Positions 43,270 through 52,025 of a stretch of 64,000 bases of DNA are shown piece by piece. The position numbers and the translations under genes are program-made. The stretch comes from Paenisporosarcina macmurdoensis (GTDB taxonomy: Bacteria > Bacillota > Bacilli > Bacillales_A > Planococcaceae). The stretch is from contig NZ_JBHSRI010000025.1 of assembly GCF_042658845.1 (NCBI RefSeq), positions 372,001 to 436,000 on the forward strand, read 5' to 3'. Every line of letters starts with the position of its first letter. Position 1 is the first letter of the stretch. The notes under the pieces are model-generated. The model worked only from the letters and a program-made list of their open reading frames with translations, did not search any database and was not told where the DNA came from.

Positions 43270-44346
43270 TCACTCATTTACCCACAGTGCCAACTGAAGG
43301 ACGAGTGCATCTTGAAAAATATACGGATTGTATCCAGTGATGTCGTGAATTTTCTTCAAGCGATAGGTTAGCGTATGACGATGGATAGATAAACCTTGTG
43401 CACAGATGGAGAGTTGTTGATCGCACTTGAAGTACTCAAAAAGAGTGTTGCAATACTTTTCATCTAGATCTTGTAACACACGATTTGAAAATTGTTTAGC
43501 TTCCGTTGAATTGCTTTTTTTGAGCAAGGAAAGCACTTCTACTTCTTCAAAAAACGTGATTTTATTTGAAGGATGGCCATATTGTAAGGCTAATTTAGCA
43601 GTTTGAAAAGATTGCTGAACCTCTTCGATTGTCTCTACTGGTTTTCCTACACCAAGTCGAACGGAAAGGTTTTTTTGCAAGAACGTCGGTAACTTTTCGA
43701 TCTTTTTATGGACTTCCTCAATTTTAATGTCTGCAGTCAAGATAAAGAGTTCGTTTAATTGATAATGGCCAACCAACACATCTTCATGATCAAAGTAATC
43801 TTCAAGTTGCTGAACTGCGCCATGGTAATGAGTTGAGGTTAAGGGTAGTTCCAAAAGAATCGTAACAAATGGGGACTGAAGAGGAAATCCAAGTCTCTCT
43901 AATCGTTCATATAAAACTGGCGGATAAGTTTTAGAAGAGATTAGCTCTTCAAATACCATTTCTTTCATTTTTCTCTTCCATTCAGATTTAGAGACTATCA
44001 AGGATTGATGAATCAACATTTCTGTTGTTAGCTGTAAGAGTGTGGCTACGTCTTTTAATGCAGAAGGACTTCCCGAAATTCCGATAATGGCAATTAAGTG
44101 TTGCTGAAAATATACAGGCATATTAATTCCAGGTTTTGAGCCCGGCCATTTATGAGAGTTTTTTTCTGTGATCCACAATGGTTTATTTGTTTTGGCAACA
44201 TGTACTGCCCCTTCATGGATACTCTCCACCCTGTCTTGATCACCGGAAGCTAAAATCATGCCATTCGTATCCATCACATTAATATTTCGGTTAAGACGAA
44301 TCATCGTTTGTTCTACAATTTGATTTGCCAATTGTTTAGTTAACAT
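43270..44346 (-). CDS. cdaR: CdaR-type sugar diacid / glycerate regulator
   Basis: A 358-residue activator. The N-terminal sensor domain (LANQIVEQTMIRLNRNINVMDTNGMILASGD) is the diacid-recognition domain of CdaR, and the C-terminal PucR-type helix-turn-helix reads LSIHRHTLTYRLKKIHDITGYNP. In related bacteria it activates glycerate, galactarate and glucarate genes. The ATG at 44346 follows GGAGGGC; a longer frame exists without a site. It is divergent from glycerate kinase and GntP, which it very likely controls. Confidence 0.92.
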   Translation of the reverse strand: MLTKQLANQIVEQTMIRLNRNINVMDTNGMILASGDQDRVESIHEGAVHVAKTNKPLWITEKNSHKWPGSKPGINMPVYFQQHLIAIIGISGSPSALKDVATLLQLTTEMLIHQSLIVSKSEWKRKMKEMVFEELISSKTYPPVLYERLERLGFPLQSPFVTILLELPLTSTHYHGAVQQLEDYFDHEDVLVGHYQLNELFILTADIKIEEVHKKIEKLPTFLQKNLSVRLGVGKPVETIEEVQQSFQTAKLALQYGHPSNKITFFEEVEVLSLLKKSNSTEAKQFSNRVLQDLDEKYCNTLFEYFKCDQQLSICAQGLSIHRHTLTYRLKKIHDITGYNPYIFQDALVLQLALWVNE

Positions 44347-44441
44347 ATGCCCTCCGTCATGTATAAAAATTGAATAATAATAAACAGAAAATTCATACAC
44401 CAAGTATAATGTATTTTTTTATTATTATCACTATACTATTT

Positions 44442-44455
44442 TGTAAGCGCTTTTA
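44442..44455 (+). promoter_or_regulatory. candidate CcpA site (cre) before the glycerate kinase gene
   Basis: TGTAAGCGCTTTTA differs from the cre consensus TGWAANCGNTNWCA at one position. It ends 16 bases before the GTG start, so CcpA binding would block transcription when good sugars are present. Confidence 0.55.
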
Positions 44456-44471
44456 TAAAGGGGGGAATGAA

Positions 44472-45608
44472 GTGAAAATCGTCATTAGTCCTGACTCATT
44501 TAAGGGAAGTTTGTCAGCAGTTGAAGTAGCGCAAGCAATGGCAGCAGGAATAAGGACTTTTGATCCGTCGATTGAAACACTTATCATGCCTGTAGCTGAT
44601 GGAGGGGAAGGTACTTTAGAAAGCCTCATCAGTGCTACAAAAGGAAGAACCGTTTCCGTAGTTGTACAGGATCCACTTGAAAGAGAAATTATAGCTGATT
44701 ACGGTATTTTAGGTGATGAAGAGACTTGCGTAATAGAAATGGCGAAAGCATCTGGTTTAACACTATTGCGGAATGAAGAAAGAAACCCTCTATTTACAAC
44801 TTCATATGGAACTGGAGAATTAATCAAGCATGCTTTAGATGGTGGTTTTCGAAAGTTTATTGTTGGAATAGGTGGCAGCGCGACCAATGATGGAGGAGCA
44901 GGAATGTTGAAAGCTCTTGGTATGAAGTTTCAAACGCATGATGGTCAAGACATCGAGACTGGTGGGGGTGCACTTGATAAGTTAGCACATATTGACCAGT
45001 CGGAGTTTGATCCTCGTATAGTGGATTCTAAATTCATCATAGCTTGCGATGTGGATAACCCGTTTATTGGGTCGAATGGTGCTTCACATATTTTTGGTCC
45101 ACAAAAAGGTGCTTCAGAACAGATTGTTTCTATCTTAGATCAGAACTTGAAAACATTAGCTGATGTTATTGAACGTACATATGCAGTATCTATTCATCAT
45201 CGCCAAGGTGCGGGAGCTGCAGGGGGCTTAGGTGGGGCGTTTCAAGCTTTTTTCCCACTCACAATGAAACCAGGAATTGAAGTAGTGATGGAAGCAATCG
45301 GTTTTCTTTCAAACATAAAAAATGCCGATTTAGTCATTACAGGAGAAGGTAGTTCAGATGAACAAACCCTTTCCGGGAAAGCGCCTTATGGAGTTGCGAA
45401 AGTAGCAAGGGAATATGGAATCCCTGTGATGTTATTGTCTGGATACCTAGAGCCATCAAGTGAAAAGAGTTTGAGTTCATATTTTGACGTTCTTGGAAGT
45501 GTGGTAAATGAAACAGTTTCAAAAAGTGAATCAATGGAAAATGCTGCACATTTTATAGAGATTCGAATGAAACAAATGATTGTAGATTATGAACAAATGA
45601 AAGAATAA
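44472..45608 (+). CDS. glycerate 2-kinase (GarK/GlxK family)
   Basis: It phosphorylates D-glycerate with ATP. The 378 residues match family type I: KIVISPDSFKGSLSAVEVAQAMAAGI at the front, MPVADGGEGTLESL, GIGGSATNDGGAGMLKALG and ITGEGSSDEQTLSGKAPYGVAK. The start is GTG at 44472 with GGGGGAATGAA before it; a longer frame from 44370 is not supported and would overlap cdaR upstream signals. GntP follows after 13 bases. Confidence 0.95.
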   Translation: MKIVISPDSFKGSLSAVEVAQAMAAGIRTFDPSIETLIMPVADGGEGTLESLISATKGRTVSVVVQDPLEREIIADYGILGDEETCVIEMAKASGLTLLRNEERNPLFTTSYGTGELIKHALDGGFRKFIVGIGGSATNDGGAGMLKALGMKFQTHDGQDIETGGGALDKLAHIDQSEFDPRIVDSKFIIACDVDNPFIGSNGASHIFGPQKGASEQIVSILDQNLKTLADVIERTYAVSIHHRQGAGAAGGLGGAFQAFFPLTMKPGIEVVMEAIGFLSNIKNADLVITGEGSSDEQTLSGKAPYGVAKVAREYGIPVMLLSGYLEPSSEKSLSSYFDVLGSVVNETVSKSESMENAAHFIEIRMKQMIVDYEQMKE

Positions 45609-45621
45609 GGGGGAATTAGGA

Positions 45622-46962
45622 ATGTTATTTTTCATTATTTTACTAGGGGTAGTAATGATTGTAGTGGCAACAGCCGTTTTTAAAGTTCATCCATTTTTAG
45701 CGTTATTATTCAGTGCGTTTTTTGTCGGGATTGCATCAGGAATGCCACTATTAACCGTAGTTGAAAATGTTAATACCGGTTTCGGTGGTTTGATGACGAG
45801 TATCGGACTTGTCATTGTGGCAGGTACGATTATTGGGGTCATTTTAGAGAAATCTGGTGCTGCATTTAGAATGGCGGAAGTGGTCCTGCGTTTGATTGGT
45901 GAGAAGCGTCCACAGTTAGCAATGTCTATTATTGGATATATCGTTTCCATTCCAGTTTTTTGTGATTCGGGTTATATTATTTTATCATCATTGAAAAAAG
46001 CACTAGCGAAACGAGCAAAAGTAACAGTCGCTTCAATGGCCATTGCACTTGCAACGGGTCTGTTTGCGACACATACATTAGTTCCCCCAACTCCAGGGCC
46101 TATTGCAGCTGCTGGAAACATAGGTGCTGCTGGATTTTTAGGGACTATCATTCTGATTGGTCTTCTTGTTGCCATTCCAGCGACTGTCGTCGGATATTTA
46201 TGGGCTATTAAAGTTGGTTCGAAAATTGAAGTGGAAGCAGATGAAGAAGCATTAGATTATGACGACATTATTAAGTCGTTCGGTAAAATGCCATCTACGT
46301 TCAAAGCATTCTTGCCGATTGGTTTGCCCGTCTTGTTGATTGCTGGCGGCTCCATCGCTTCATTAGTTGGTGGAGAGAGCGGAGTTGTAAACTTCATGAA
46401 GTTTTTAGGTTCTCCAACCGTAGCACTGCTATTTGGTGTATTAGCGGCATTCTTACTGCTTCCTGAAATGTCTGAAAAAACATTAACCGGTTGGGTAGGC
46501 GAAGGATTGAAAGAAGCTGCACCAATTTTACTTATCACTGGTGCTGGTGGTGCTTTCGGAAATGTGATTAAGAACACAGGTGTTGCTGATGTATTGCAAG
46601 AAATGGATTTAAGCGTCTTTGCTGGAGGAGCATTCTTCTTGCTTATTCCTTTCTTAATCGCAGCTGCGTTAAAAACTGCACAAGGTTCTTCAACAGCCGC
46701 ATTAGTCATTACATCGTCATTAATTGCACCACTTCTTGTAGAAGTGGGAATCGAAGGGGCTGTTCCATTAGCTCTAGTAGTTATGGCAATCGGAGCGGGT
46801 GCAATGACAGTGAGTCACGTAAATGATAGCTTTTTCTGGGTCGTCACACAATATAGTGGCATGAAAGTAACGGATGCTTATAAGGCGATGACAATGGCGA
46901 CATTGTTAATGGGAGTCACGACTATTACAGTGACGATGTTAATATGGTTAGTAATGGTATAA
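45622..46962 (+). CDS. GntP-family gluconate/glycerate permease
   Basis: A 446-residue proton symporter with 12-14 helices. FGGLMTSIGLVIVAGTIIGVILEKSGAA, ATGLFATHTLVPPTPGPIAAAGNIGA and the late TVSHVNDSFFWVV are GntP-family signatures. Next to glycerate kinase and CdaR, glycerate is the likely substrate, although gluconate cannot be ruled out from sequence. It is the last gene, followed by a strong terminator. Confidence 0.93.
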   Translation: MLFFIILLGVVMIVVATAVFKVHPFLALLFSAFFVGIASGMPLLTVVENVNTGFGGLMTSIGLVIVAGTIIGVILEKSGAAFRMAEVVLRLIGEKRPQLAMSIIGYIVSIPVFCDSGYIILSSLKKALAKRAKVTVASMAIALATGLFATHTLVPPTPGPIAAAGNIGAAGFLGTIILIGLLVAIPATVVGYLWAIKVGSKIEVEADEEALDYDDIIKSFGKMPSTFKAFLPIGLPVLLIAGGSIASLVGGESGVVNFMKFLGSPTVALLFGVLAAFLLLPEMSEKTLTGWVGEGLKEAAPILLITGAGGAFGNVIKNTGVADVLQEMDLSVFAGGAFFLLIPFLIAAALKTAQGSSTAALVITSSLIAPLLVEVGIEGAVPLALVVMAIGAGAMTVSHVNDSFFWVVTQYSGMKVTDAYKAMTMATLLMGVTTITVTMLIWLVMV

Positions 46963-46982
46963 ATAGTACAGGTCAGGTAGTT

Positions 46983-47023
46983 AAGGAGCAGCCAGTTTTT
47001 CAACACGGGCTGCTCCTTTTTTT
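46983..47023 (+). terminator. terminator of the glycerate operon
   Basis: AAGGAGCAGCC pairs with GGGCTGCTCCTT over a 13-base loop and runs into a run of T. Confidence 0.88.
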
Positions 47024-47167
47024 AGTAGAAATAATCATTCCTTTTCTTATCAAAAGTGTGTATGTTCTTTACTAAACTTTTACAATCGCTTAAAACGCCA
47101 AACATATTATTAACCGTATAATACAAGTGAGACAGATTATTTTTGACAGCATGTTAAGGGAGATAGA

Positions 47168-48055
47168 ATGAACTATAATCGATTGTCCACAATCATCAAT
47201 TATCTAGCGTTTTTAAAGGCAAAACGAGGCGTCCTTTTCCAAGAGTTTAATAAAAGTGAAGAATTTAAGGGGCTTATGCAGCCTGGAAAAGTAAAAACCG
47301 TGTTTCAACCGATTTTGTCTTTATCAAAAGGAGACACAATTGGGTTTGAAATTCTTAATCGTCCCCAAAGTACACCATCGTTTCCAACGACTGAAAAGTT
47401 TTATGATTATGTAGGTCAAAGCGATAATGTGTTTATGCTTGAGGGATTTTTGCGCAATCTTTCTCTGGAGAGGTATGCGGAGCAGTTGAAGAATGCAAAA
47501 GGTTACGAGGATCAACTGGTGTTTCTTAATATACAGCCTCAAGTTTTAGCGGATCCAGCATATAGAAGTGGTAAAACGTTGGAGTTATTGGCAAAATATA
47601 ATCTTTCGCCTAACCAGATTGTCCTAGAGCTAACAGAAAAAGAAGCAGTGATCGACTATAACCAATTTGAAAAGATCATAGATAATTATCGACAACAAGG
47701 ATTCCGTATTGCTGTGGATGATGCAGGAACGGGCTATAATAGTTTGAAAACGCTTGTTTATTTAAAACCAGAGTTTATTAAAATTGATAAGTCACTGATA
47801 AGGAATATTAACGATGATCCGGCCAAACAATATTTGGTAGAGCTTTTATTGGAATTTGCTGTCCAGTCTAAGACGGATGTAATTGCTGAAGGAATAGAGA
47901 CATTAACAGAACTGAGGTATCTACAAAATCTTGGTGTACAACTTGGACAAGGGTATGCACTTGGAAAGCCAGCACCTACTTTAAATAATGGATATTTACC
48001 TCTAACAAAGTCCCCTATAGCAAGTCGTATTTCTCAGTTGTATAAGGCAAAGTAA
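47168..48055 (+). CDS. EAL-domain cyclic-di-GMP phosphodiesterase
   Basis: A 295-residue protein made almost entirely of an EAL domain. All main catalytic positions can be followed: GFEILNRP (the Glu of EAL), FLNIQPQ (Asn), LELTEKE (Glu), IAVDDAGTGYNSL (Asp-Asp), FIKIDKSLI (Lys), AEGIET (Glu) and LGQGYALGKP. It should therefore hydrolyse c-di-GMP. The N-terminal 40 residues carry no known sensor. GGGAG precedes the ATG. It is monocistronic. Confidence 0.92.
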   Translation: MNYNRLSTIINYLAFLKAKRGVLFQEFNKSEEFKGLMQPGKVKTVFQPILSLSKGDTIGFEILNRPQSTPSFPTTEKFYDYVGQSDNVFMLEGFLRNLSLERYAEQLKNAKGYEDQLVFLNIQPQVLADPAYRSGKTLELLAKYNLSPNQIVLELTEKEAVIDYNQFEKIIDNYRQQGFRIAVDDAGTGYNSLKTLVYLKPEFIKIDKSLIRNINDDPAKQYLVELLLEFAVQSKTDVIAEGIETLTELRYLQNLGVQLGQGYALGKPAPTLNNGYLPLTKSPIASRISQLYKAK

Positions 48056-48071
48056 TAGAATTGTACTAATC

Positions 48072-48126
48072 AAAACCCATCACATGTCCAAATCATTGTT
48101 GATTTGAACGAGTGATGGGTTGTTTT
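48072..48126. terminator. bidirectional terminator, EAL / trhO
   Basis: AAAACCCATCAC and GTGATGGGTTGTTTT close a long stem with inner CAAATCA/GATTTG pairing, between convergent genes. Confidence 0.8.
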
Positions 48127-48127
48127 G

Positions 48128-49096
48128 TTATATGTTTTGTTTCTGACGATCAAGTTCTTCTAATCTCGTTTGAAATTGCTCTTCAGTCAATCCGTGCTCC
48201 ACGATATAGCGATTGCGTGGATTTGTACGACAGTCGTCTGAACAACTACGCAAGTATAGTTGTTCGTTTTCTTCTGAACAAAGAATTTTATCGTTACATT
48301 GAGGATTCGCACAGTTTACATAGCGTTCACAGGGCGTCCCGTCAAAGTGGTCTTTACCGACAATGACATGCTCAACTCTATTGATTGGAACAGCGATACG
48401 CTGATCAAAAACATACATTTGGCCGTCCCATAGTTGACCTTTTACTTCCGGGTCTGTACCGTATGTGTGGATTCCACCGTGAAGTTGAGATACATCCTCA
48501 TAGCCTTCTTTAACTAACCAACCTGAGAATTTTTCACAGCGAATTCCGCCTGTACAATACGTTAAAATCTTTTTGCCTTCAAATTGTTCTTTATTTTTAC
48601 GCATCCAAGCGGGTAGGTCACGAAAGTTTTTAATTTCCGGTCGAACTGCCCCACGGAAATGACCTAAGTCGAACTCATAATCATTTCGTGCATCGATTAC
48701 AATCGTATCGTCTTGTTGCATTTTTTCGTAGAATTCAGTCGGAGACAAGTATTGGCCCGTGATCTCGTTCGGGTTAATGTCATCTTCTCCGAGTCCTAGA
48801 TGAACGACTTCATTTTTTGCACGTACATGCATTTTTTTGAATGCATGACCTTCTGAAGCATCAATTTTCCACATCATATCAGCAAAACGGTCATCGCTCT
48901 TCATCATGTCCATATACGCTTGCGTCTGATCAAGTGTTCCTGAAACCGTACCGTTAATGCCTTCTGTTGAAACGAGAATACGCCCCAATAAACCTATCTC
49001 TTTACATGCAGCTAAGTGAGTTTGTGCGAATAATTCAGGTTCATCAATTAATACATATTTATAATATAACAAGACTTGATAAGTGTTGTTTTCCAT
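48128..49096 (-). CDS. trhO: tRNA uridine(34) hydroxylase, rhodanese family
   Basis: It makes 5-hydroxyuridine at the wobble position of certain tRNAs. The 322 residues contain the N-terminal acylphosphatase-like part (GRILVSTEGINGTVSG), the rhodanese domain with active Cys181 in YCTGGIRCEKFSGWL, and the C-terminal cysteine-rich region (CANPQCNDKILCSEEN and CSDDCR). B. subtilis YbfQ is the counterpart. AAGGTGG precedes the ATG. Confidence 0.95.
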   Translation of the reverse strand: MENNTYQVLLYYKYVLIDEPELFAQTHLAACKEIGLLGRILVSTEGINGTVSGTLDQTQAYMDMMKSDDRFADMMWKIDASEGHAFKKMHVRAKNEVVHLGLGEDDINPNEITGQYLSPTEFYEKMQQDDTIVIDARNDYEFDLGHFRGAVRPEIKNFRDLPAWMRKNKEQFEGKKILTYCTGGIRCEKFSGWLVKEGYEDVSQLHGGIHTYGTDPEVKGQLWDGQMYVFDQRIAVPINRVEHVIVGKDHFDGTPCERYVNCANPQCNDKILCSEENEQLYLRSCSDDCRTNPRNRYIVEHGLTEEQFQTRLEELDRQKQNI

Positions 49097-49298
49097 TTTA
49101 TTTAACCACCTTACATTTATGCTAATTCAATCAATAAATATATCATAAAACATGACTTTTGACTAGAAAAATTAGTGATGATATTACTGGTAACTAAGCT
49201 ATTTAATGGACTTGTAATAAAAGCATTAAAGGAAATTACCAACATTTTCTAGAATACTATCTTAATAAGAATAGAGAATGTAATAAGGTGGAAATTGG

Positions 49299-50942
49299 AT
49301 GAAAGCAGATGTCATTATAGTAGGTGCAGGTTTAGCGGGGTTAGTAGCAACAGCCGAGTTAACTGACGCGGGGAAACGAGTACTTTTGTTAGATCAAGAA
49401 CCACAAGCATCACTTGGAGGTCAAGCATGGTGGTCATTTGGAGGGCTTTTTTTAGTGGACTCTCCAGAACAAAGAAGATTAGGTATACATGATTCACAGG
49501 AATTAGCATGGCAAGACTGGCAAGGAGCAGCGGGTTTTGATAGAGAAGATGAAGATTATTGGGGACGCAAATGGGCGCAAACATATGTCGAGTTTGCGGC
49601 TGGTGAAAAAAGAGAGTGGCTAAAATCTCTAGGTATGAGTTTCTTTCCAGTAGTTGGATGGGCAGAGCGTGGAGGGTATTTAGCTGAAGGTCATGGCAAT
49701 TCAGTTCCTCGATTTCATATCGTATGGGGAACGGGTCCTGCCATCTTACGACCATTTGAAGAAAAACTTCATAAAGCGATAGAAGATGGATTGGTTGATT
49801 ATCGCCCGCGCCATCGTGTGGATGAATTGCTTGTAGAAAATGGTGCAGTGGTTGGTGTAAAGGGTGCCATTCTTGAAGCTAGTAATGTAGGGCGAGGGGA
49901 AGCAAGCTCGCGTGAAGTAGTAGGGCAATTTAGCGAAATAGCTGAAGCGGTCGTCGTGACAAGTGGAGGCTTGGGAGCGAACTTTGATTTAATTCGTCAA
50001 AATTGGCCAGCAAGATTAGGAAAAGCGCCAACACGAATGATTTCAGGTGTGCCGGCTCATGTTGATGGCAGGATGCTTGGAATAACTGAAGCCGCTGGAG
50101 GACGCATCGTTAATCGGGACCGCATGTGGCATTACACAGAAGGGATAACCAATTGGAATCCAGTGTGGGCAAAGCATGGGATTCGCATTTTGCCTGGGCC
50201 ATCTTCATTATGGTTCGACGCGACCGGAAAACGTTTTGACGCTCCCAATTTTCCTGGATTCGATACGCTAGGTACACTAGAGACTATTCAGAAAACAGGG
50301 TACGACTATTCGTGGTTTGTATTGACTCAAAAAGTGATTGAAAAAGAGTTCGCTTTATCCGGCTCAGAGCAAAATCCTGACTTAACTGGTAAAAGCATTC
50401 GCCAAGTGTTAGCTCGCATCCGACCTGGTCCCACTGCGCCAGTCAAAGCGTTCATGGAAAAGGGTGAAGATTTTATTGTTGCCGATACACTGGAGGAATT
50501 GGTGAAAGGCATGAACAACTTAACAGGTGAAGGGCTCATACAGTTTGATCAGTTGAAGCGTCAGATAGTTGCAAGGGACCGAGAAATGGATCATAAATTC
50601 ACAAAAGACTTACAAGTAACAGCATTACGTGGTGCGAGAAATTACATAGGCGATAAATTAATTCGCGTAGCCTCTCCTCATAAATTTTTGGATTCAAAAA
50701 ACGGACCATTAATTGCGGTACGACTAAATATCATAAGCCGAAAAACGCTTGGTGGACTGCAAACTGATTTGTCAGGGAGAGTGTTAAGTTCAACTGGAGA
50801 ACCTATACAAGGATTATATGCTGCAGGTGAAGTTTCTGGATTCGGTGGTGGAGGCGTTCATGGCTACCGCTCATTAGAGGGTACACTCCTTGGAGGCTGT
50901 CTGTTTACAGGAAGACAAGTGGGCAGAGAATTATCGAAATAG
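49299..50942 (+). CDS. FAD-binding dehydrogenase (KsdD / fumarate-reductase flavoprotein fold)
   Basis: A 547-residue flavoprotein. VIIVGAGLAGLVATAELTDAG binds the ADP part of FAD, and the end motif GLYAAGEVSGFGGGGVHGYR-SLEGTLLGGCLF is typical of the FAD-binding dehydrogenase group related to 3-ketosteroid dehydrogenases. The early QAWWSFGGLFLVDSPEQRRLG is a group signature. The substrate is unknown. AAGGTGG precedes the ATG. A small membrane protein gene follows after 24 bases and is probably co-transcribed. Confidence 0.9.
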   Translation: MKADVIIVGAGLAGLVATAELTDAGKRVLLLDQEPQASLGGQAWWSFGGLFLVDSPEQRRLGIHDSQELAWQDWQGAAGFDREDEDYWGRKWAQTYVEFAAGEKREWLKSLGMSFFPVVGWAERGGYLAEGHGNSVPRFHIVWGTGPAILRPFEEKLHKAIEDGLVDYRPRHRVDELLVENGAVVGVKGAILEASNVGRGEASSREVVGQFSEIAEAVVVTSGGLGANFDLIRQNWPARLGKAPTRMISGVPAHVDGRMLGITEAAGGRIVNRDRMWHYTEGITNWNPVWAKHGIRILPGPSSLWFDATGKRFDAPNFPGFDTLGTLETIQKTGYDYSWFVLTQKVIEKEFALSGSEQNPDLTGKSIRQVLARIRPGPTAPVKAFMEKGEDFIVADTLEELVKGMNNLTGEGLIQFDQLKRQIVARDREMDHKFTKDLQVTALRGARNYIGDKLIRVASPHKFLDSKNGPLIAVRLNIISRKTLGGLQTDLSGRVLSSTGEPIQGLYAAGEVSGFGGGGVHGYRSLEGTLLGGCLFTGRQVGRELSK

Positions 50943-50966
50943 TTATAGGGAAGATGGAGGTTTGAT

Positions 50967-51176
50967 ATGAAGGAAAGAAACGAAGCTTCGCCTAAATTTA
51001 TTCTCACTATGTGCATTGTTTATGGTGTGTTTGTAATTATTCAAAGCGTTCAAATCATCATGACACCTCACACATTTATTAGAGTCATAAGTCTTTTCGC
51101 TGTCATCATGCTTTCCTCAATTATTGGTGCTTTTGTTAGAGAGTTATTTATGTTAAAAAAGAAAATTACAAATTAA
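50967..51176 (+). CDS. 69-residue membrane protein
   Basis: Two hydrophobic helices (FILTMCIVYGVFVIIQSVQI and VISLFAVIMLSSIIGAFV) with a basic tail (MLKKKITN). GGAGG precedes the ATG and a strong terminator follows. No family is recognised. It could help the upstream flavoprotein as a membrane anchor, but nothing shows this apart from position. Confidence 0.72.
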   Translation: MKERNEASPKFILTMCIVYGVFVIIQSVQIIMTPHTFIRVISLFAVIMLSSIIGAFVRELFMLKKKITN

Positions 51177-51202
51177 CGTGTGAAAATTCAACTAACAAAA
51201 TT

Positions 51203-51246
51203 AAGCCTGCTACTTCTGTAAATTCAGATGGAGCAGGCCTTTTTTG
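51203..51246 (+). terminator. terminator of the FAD dehydrogenase unit
   Basis: AAGCCTGCT, inner CTTCTG/CAGATG pairing, AGCAGGCCTT, then six T. Confidence 0.85.
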
Positions 51247-51480
51247 CTCGGTAAGTTAGCTAGCCGAACGTTCTATGAAAATCTCATATGCTAATATAAG
51301 ACATTGAACAAGGGTCTAACGTTATGAATCTAGAGCAAGATTGCATGTAAGAATTAATGAGAGCTAAGAGAACATGTCACTTAGCCGTTTTTTTTATGAT
51401 TTAGAGGATGTAACAGTGATTTATGGATAATAATGATGTAAAAACCCCTTCAATTTAGAGGATATTTCTCTTGTTTAACA

Positions 51481-51585
51481 TTTAGTTGTAAAATTTGCAT
51501 GTTTAGTTGTAAAAATGGAGCACTTAGTTGTAATTTTGAACGATTTAGTTGTAAAAATAACGAGTTTAGTTGTAATAGTAAAATT
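51481..51585. repeat. 21-bp array c (five units)
   Basis: TTTAGTTGTAA starts at 51481, 51502, 51544 and 51565, with CTTAGTTGTAA at 51523: five units at exactly 21 bp, with ten variable bases after each core. A minus-strand frame across it reads LQLN every seven residues but has no ribosome site. The array lies in an 850-bp stretch (51177-52025) without any gene I can support. Confidence 0.88.
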
Positions 51586-51811
51586 ATGGAATAAGGAACG
51601 AAGGGTGTCACTAACAGCGATGGCTTTTGGCGCCAGCCAAAAGCACCATTCTGGTTCTTAATCATAATAGTTGGAAGAGAAAGGTTCTTGAATGGCCCCA
51701 CCCGCTGTGGCTTGGCGGGTATTTTGATGGGAATTTTGGTGAGCGAAGATTTTGTTGTAATAGTAAATAATAAGATTGGCGTCACAATTAGAAAAGAATT
51801 TTTCTGCATCC

Positions 51812-51863
51812 ATAGTCACAGAATAAGCAAAGCTTCTTGTAGCTTTGCTTATTCTGTGACTAT
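51812..51863. repeat. perfect 23-bp inverted repeat with six-base loop
   Basis: It starts ATAGTCACAGAATAAGCAAA and ends with the exact complement, around TCTTGT. No T-run follows, so it is not a normal terminator. A second, shorter hairpin (GCTTTTGGC and complement) lies at about 51621-51643. Both sit in the gene-free stretch before brnQ. Confidence 0.8.
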
Positions 51864-51902
51864 TCATATCAAATTAATAGAATTATTTAAAATATTTCAT
51901 GC

Positions 51903-51958
51903 GATATATTGCATTTCGCTATAAAAGAGAGTAGGATTATTTTCATTGATATATTGCA
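51903..51958 (+). promoter_or_regulatory. two GATATATTGCA boxes before brnQ
   Basis: GATATATTGCA occurs at 51903-51913 and 51948-51958, 45 bp apart, 70-120 bp before the brnQ start. The same 11-mer lies before the gntR gene at 54270. The first box is embedded in ATGCGATATATTGCAT, a near palindrome. Confidence 0.65.
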
Positions 51959-52025
51959 TATTGGAAGATTCTAAATTACATGAAGATGTAACCAGCAAAG
52001 CAAGTTATATAAGGAGGAAATATGT

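Noticed and set aside
51450..51809. Minus-strand frame with LQLN heptads over array c
   Set aside because: Same reason: a by-product of the 21-bp array, with no start signal.
51658..51924. Frames on both strands around the 23-bp inverted repeat, considered as a transposase remnant
   Set aside because: No transposase motif was recognised and the frames are symmetrical only because of the palindrome.
51960..52025. T-box leader for brnQ
   Set aside because: No T-box sequence or antiterminator is seen; the GATATATTGCA boxes explain control better.
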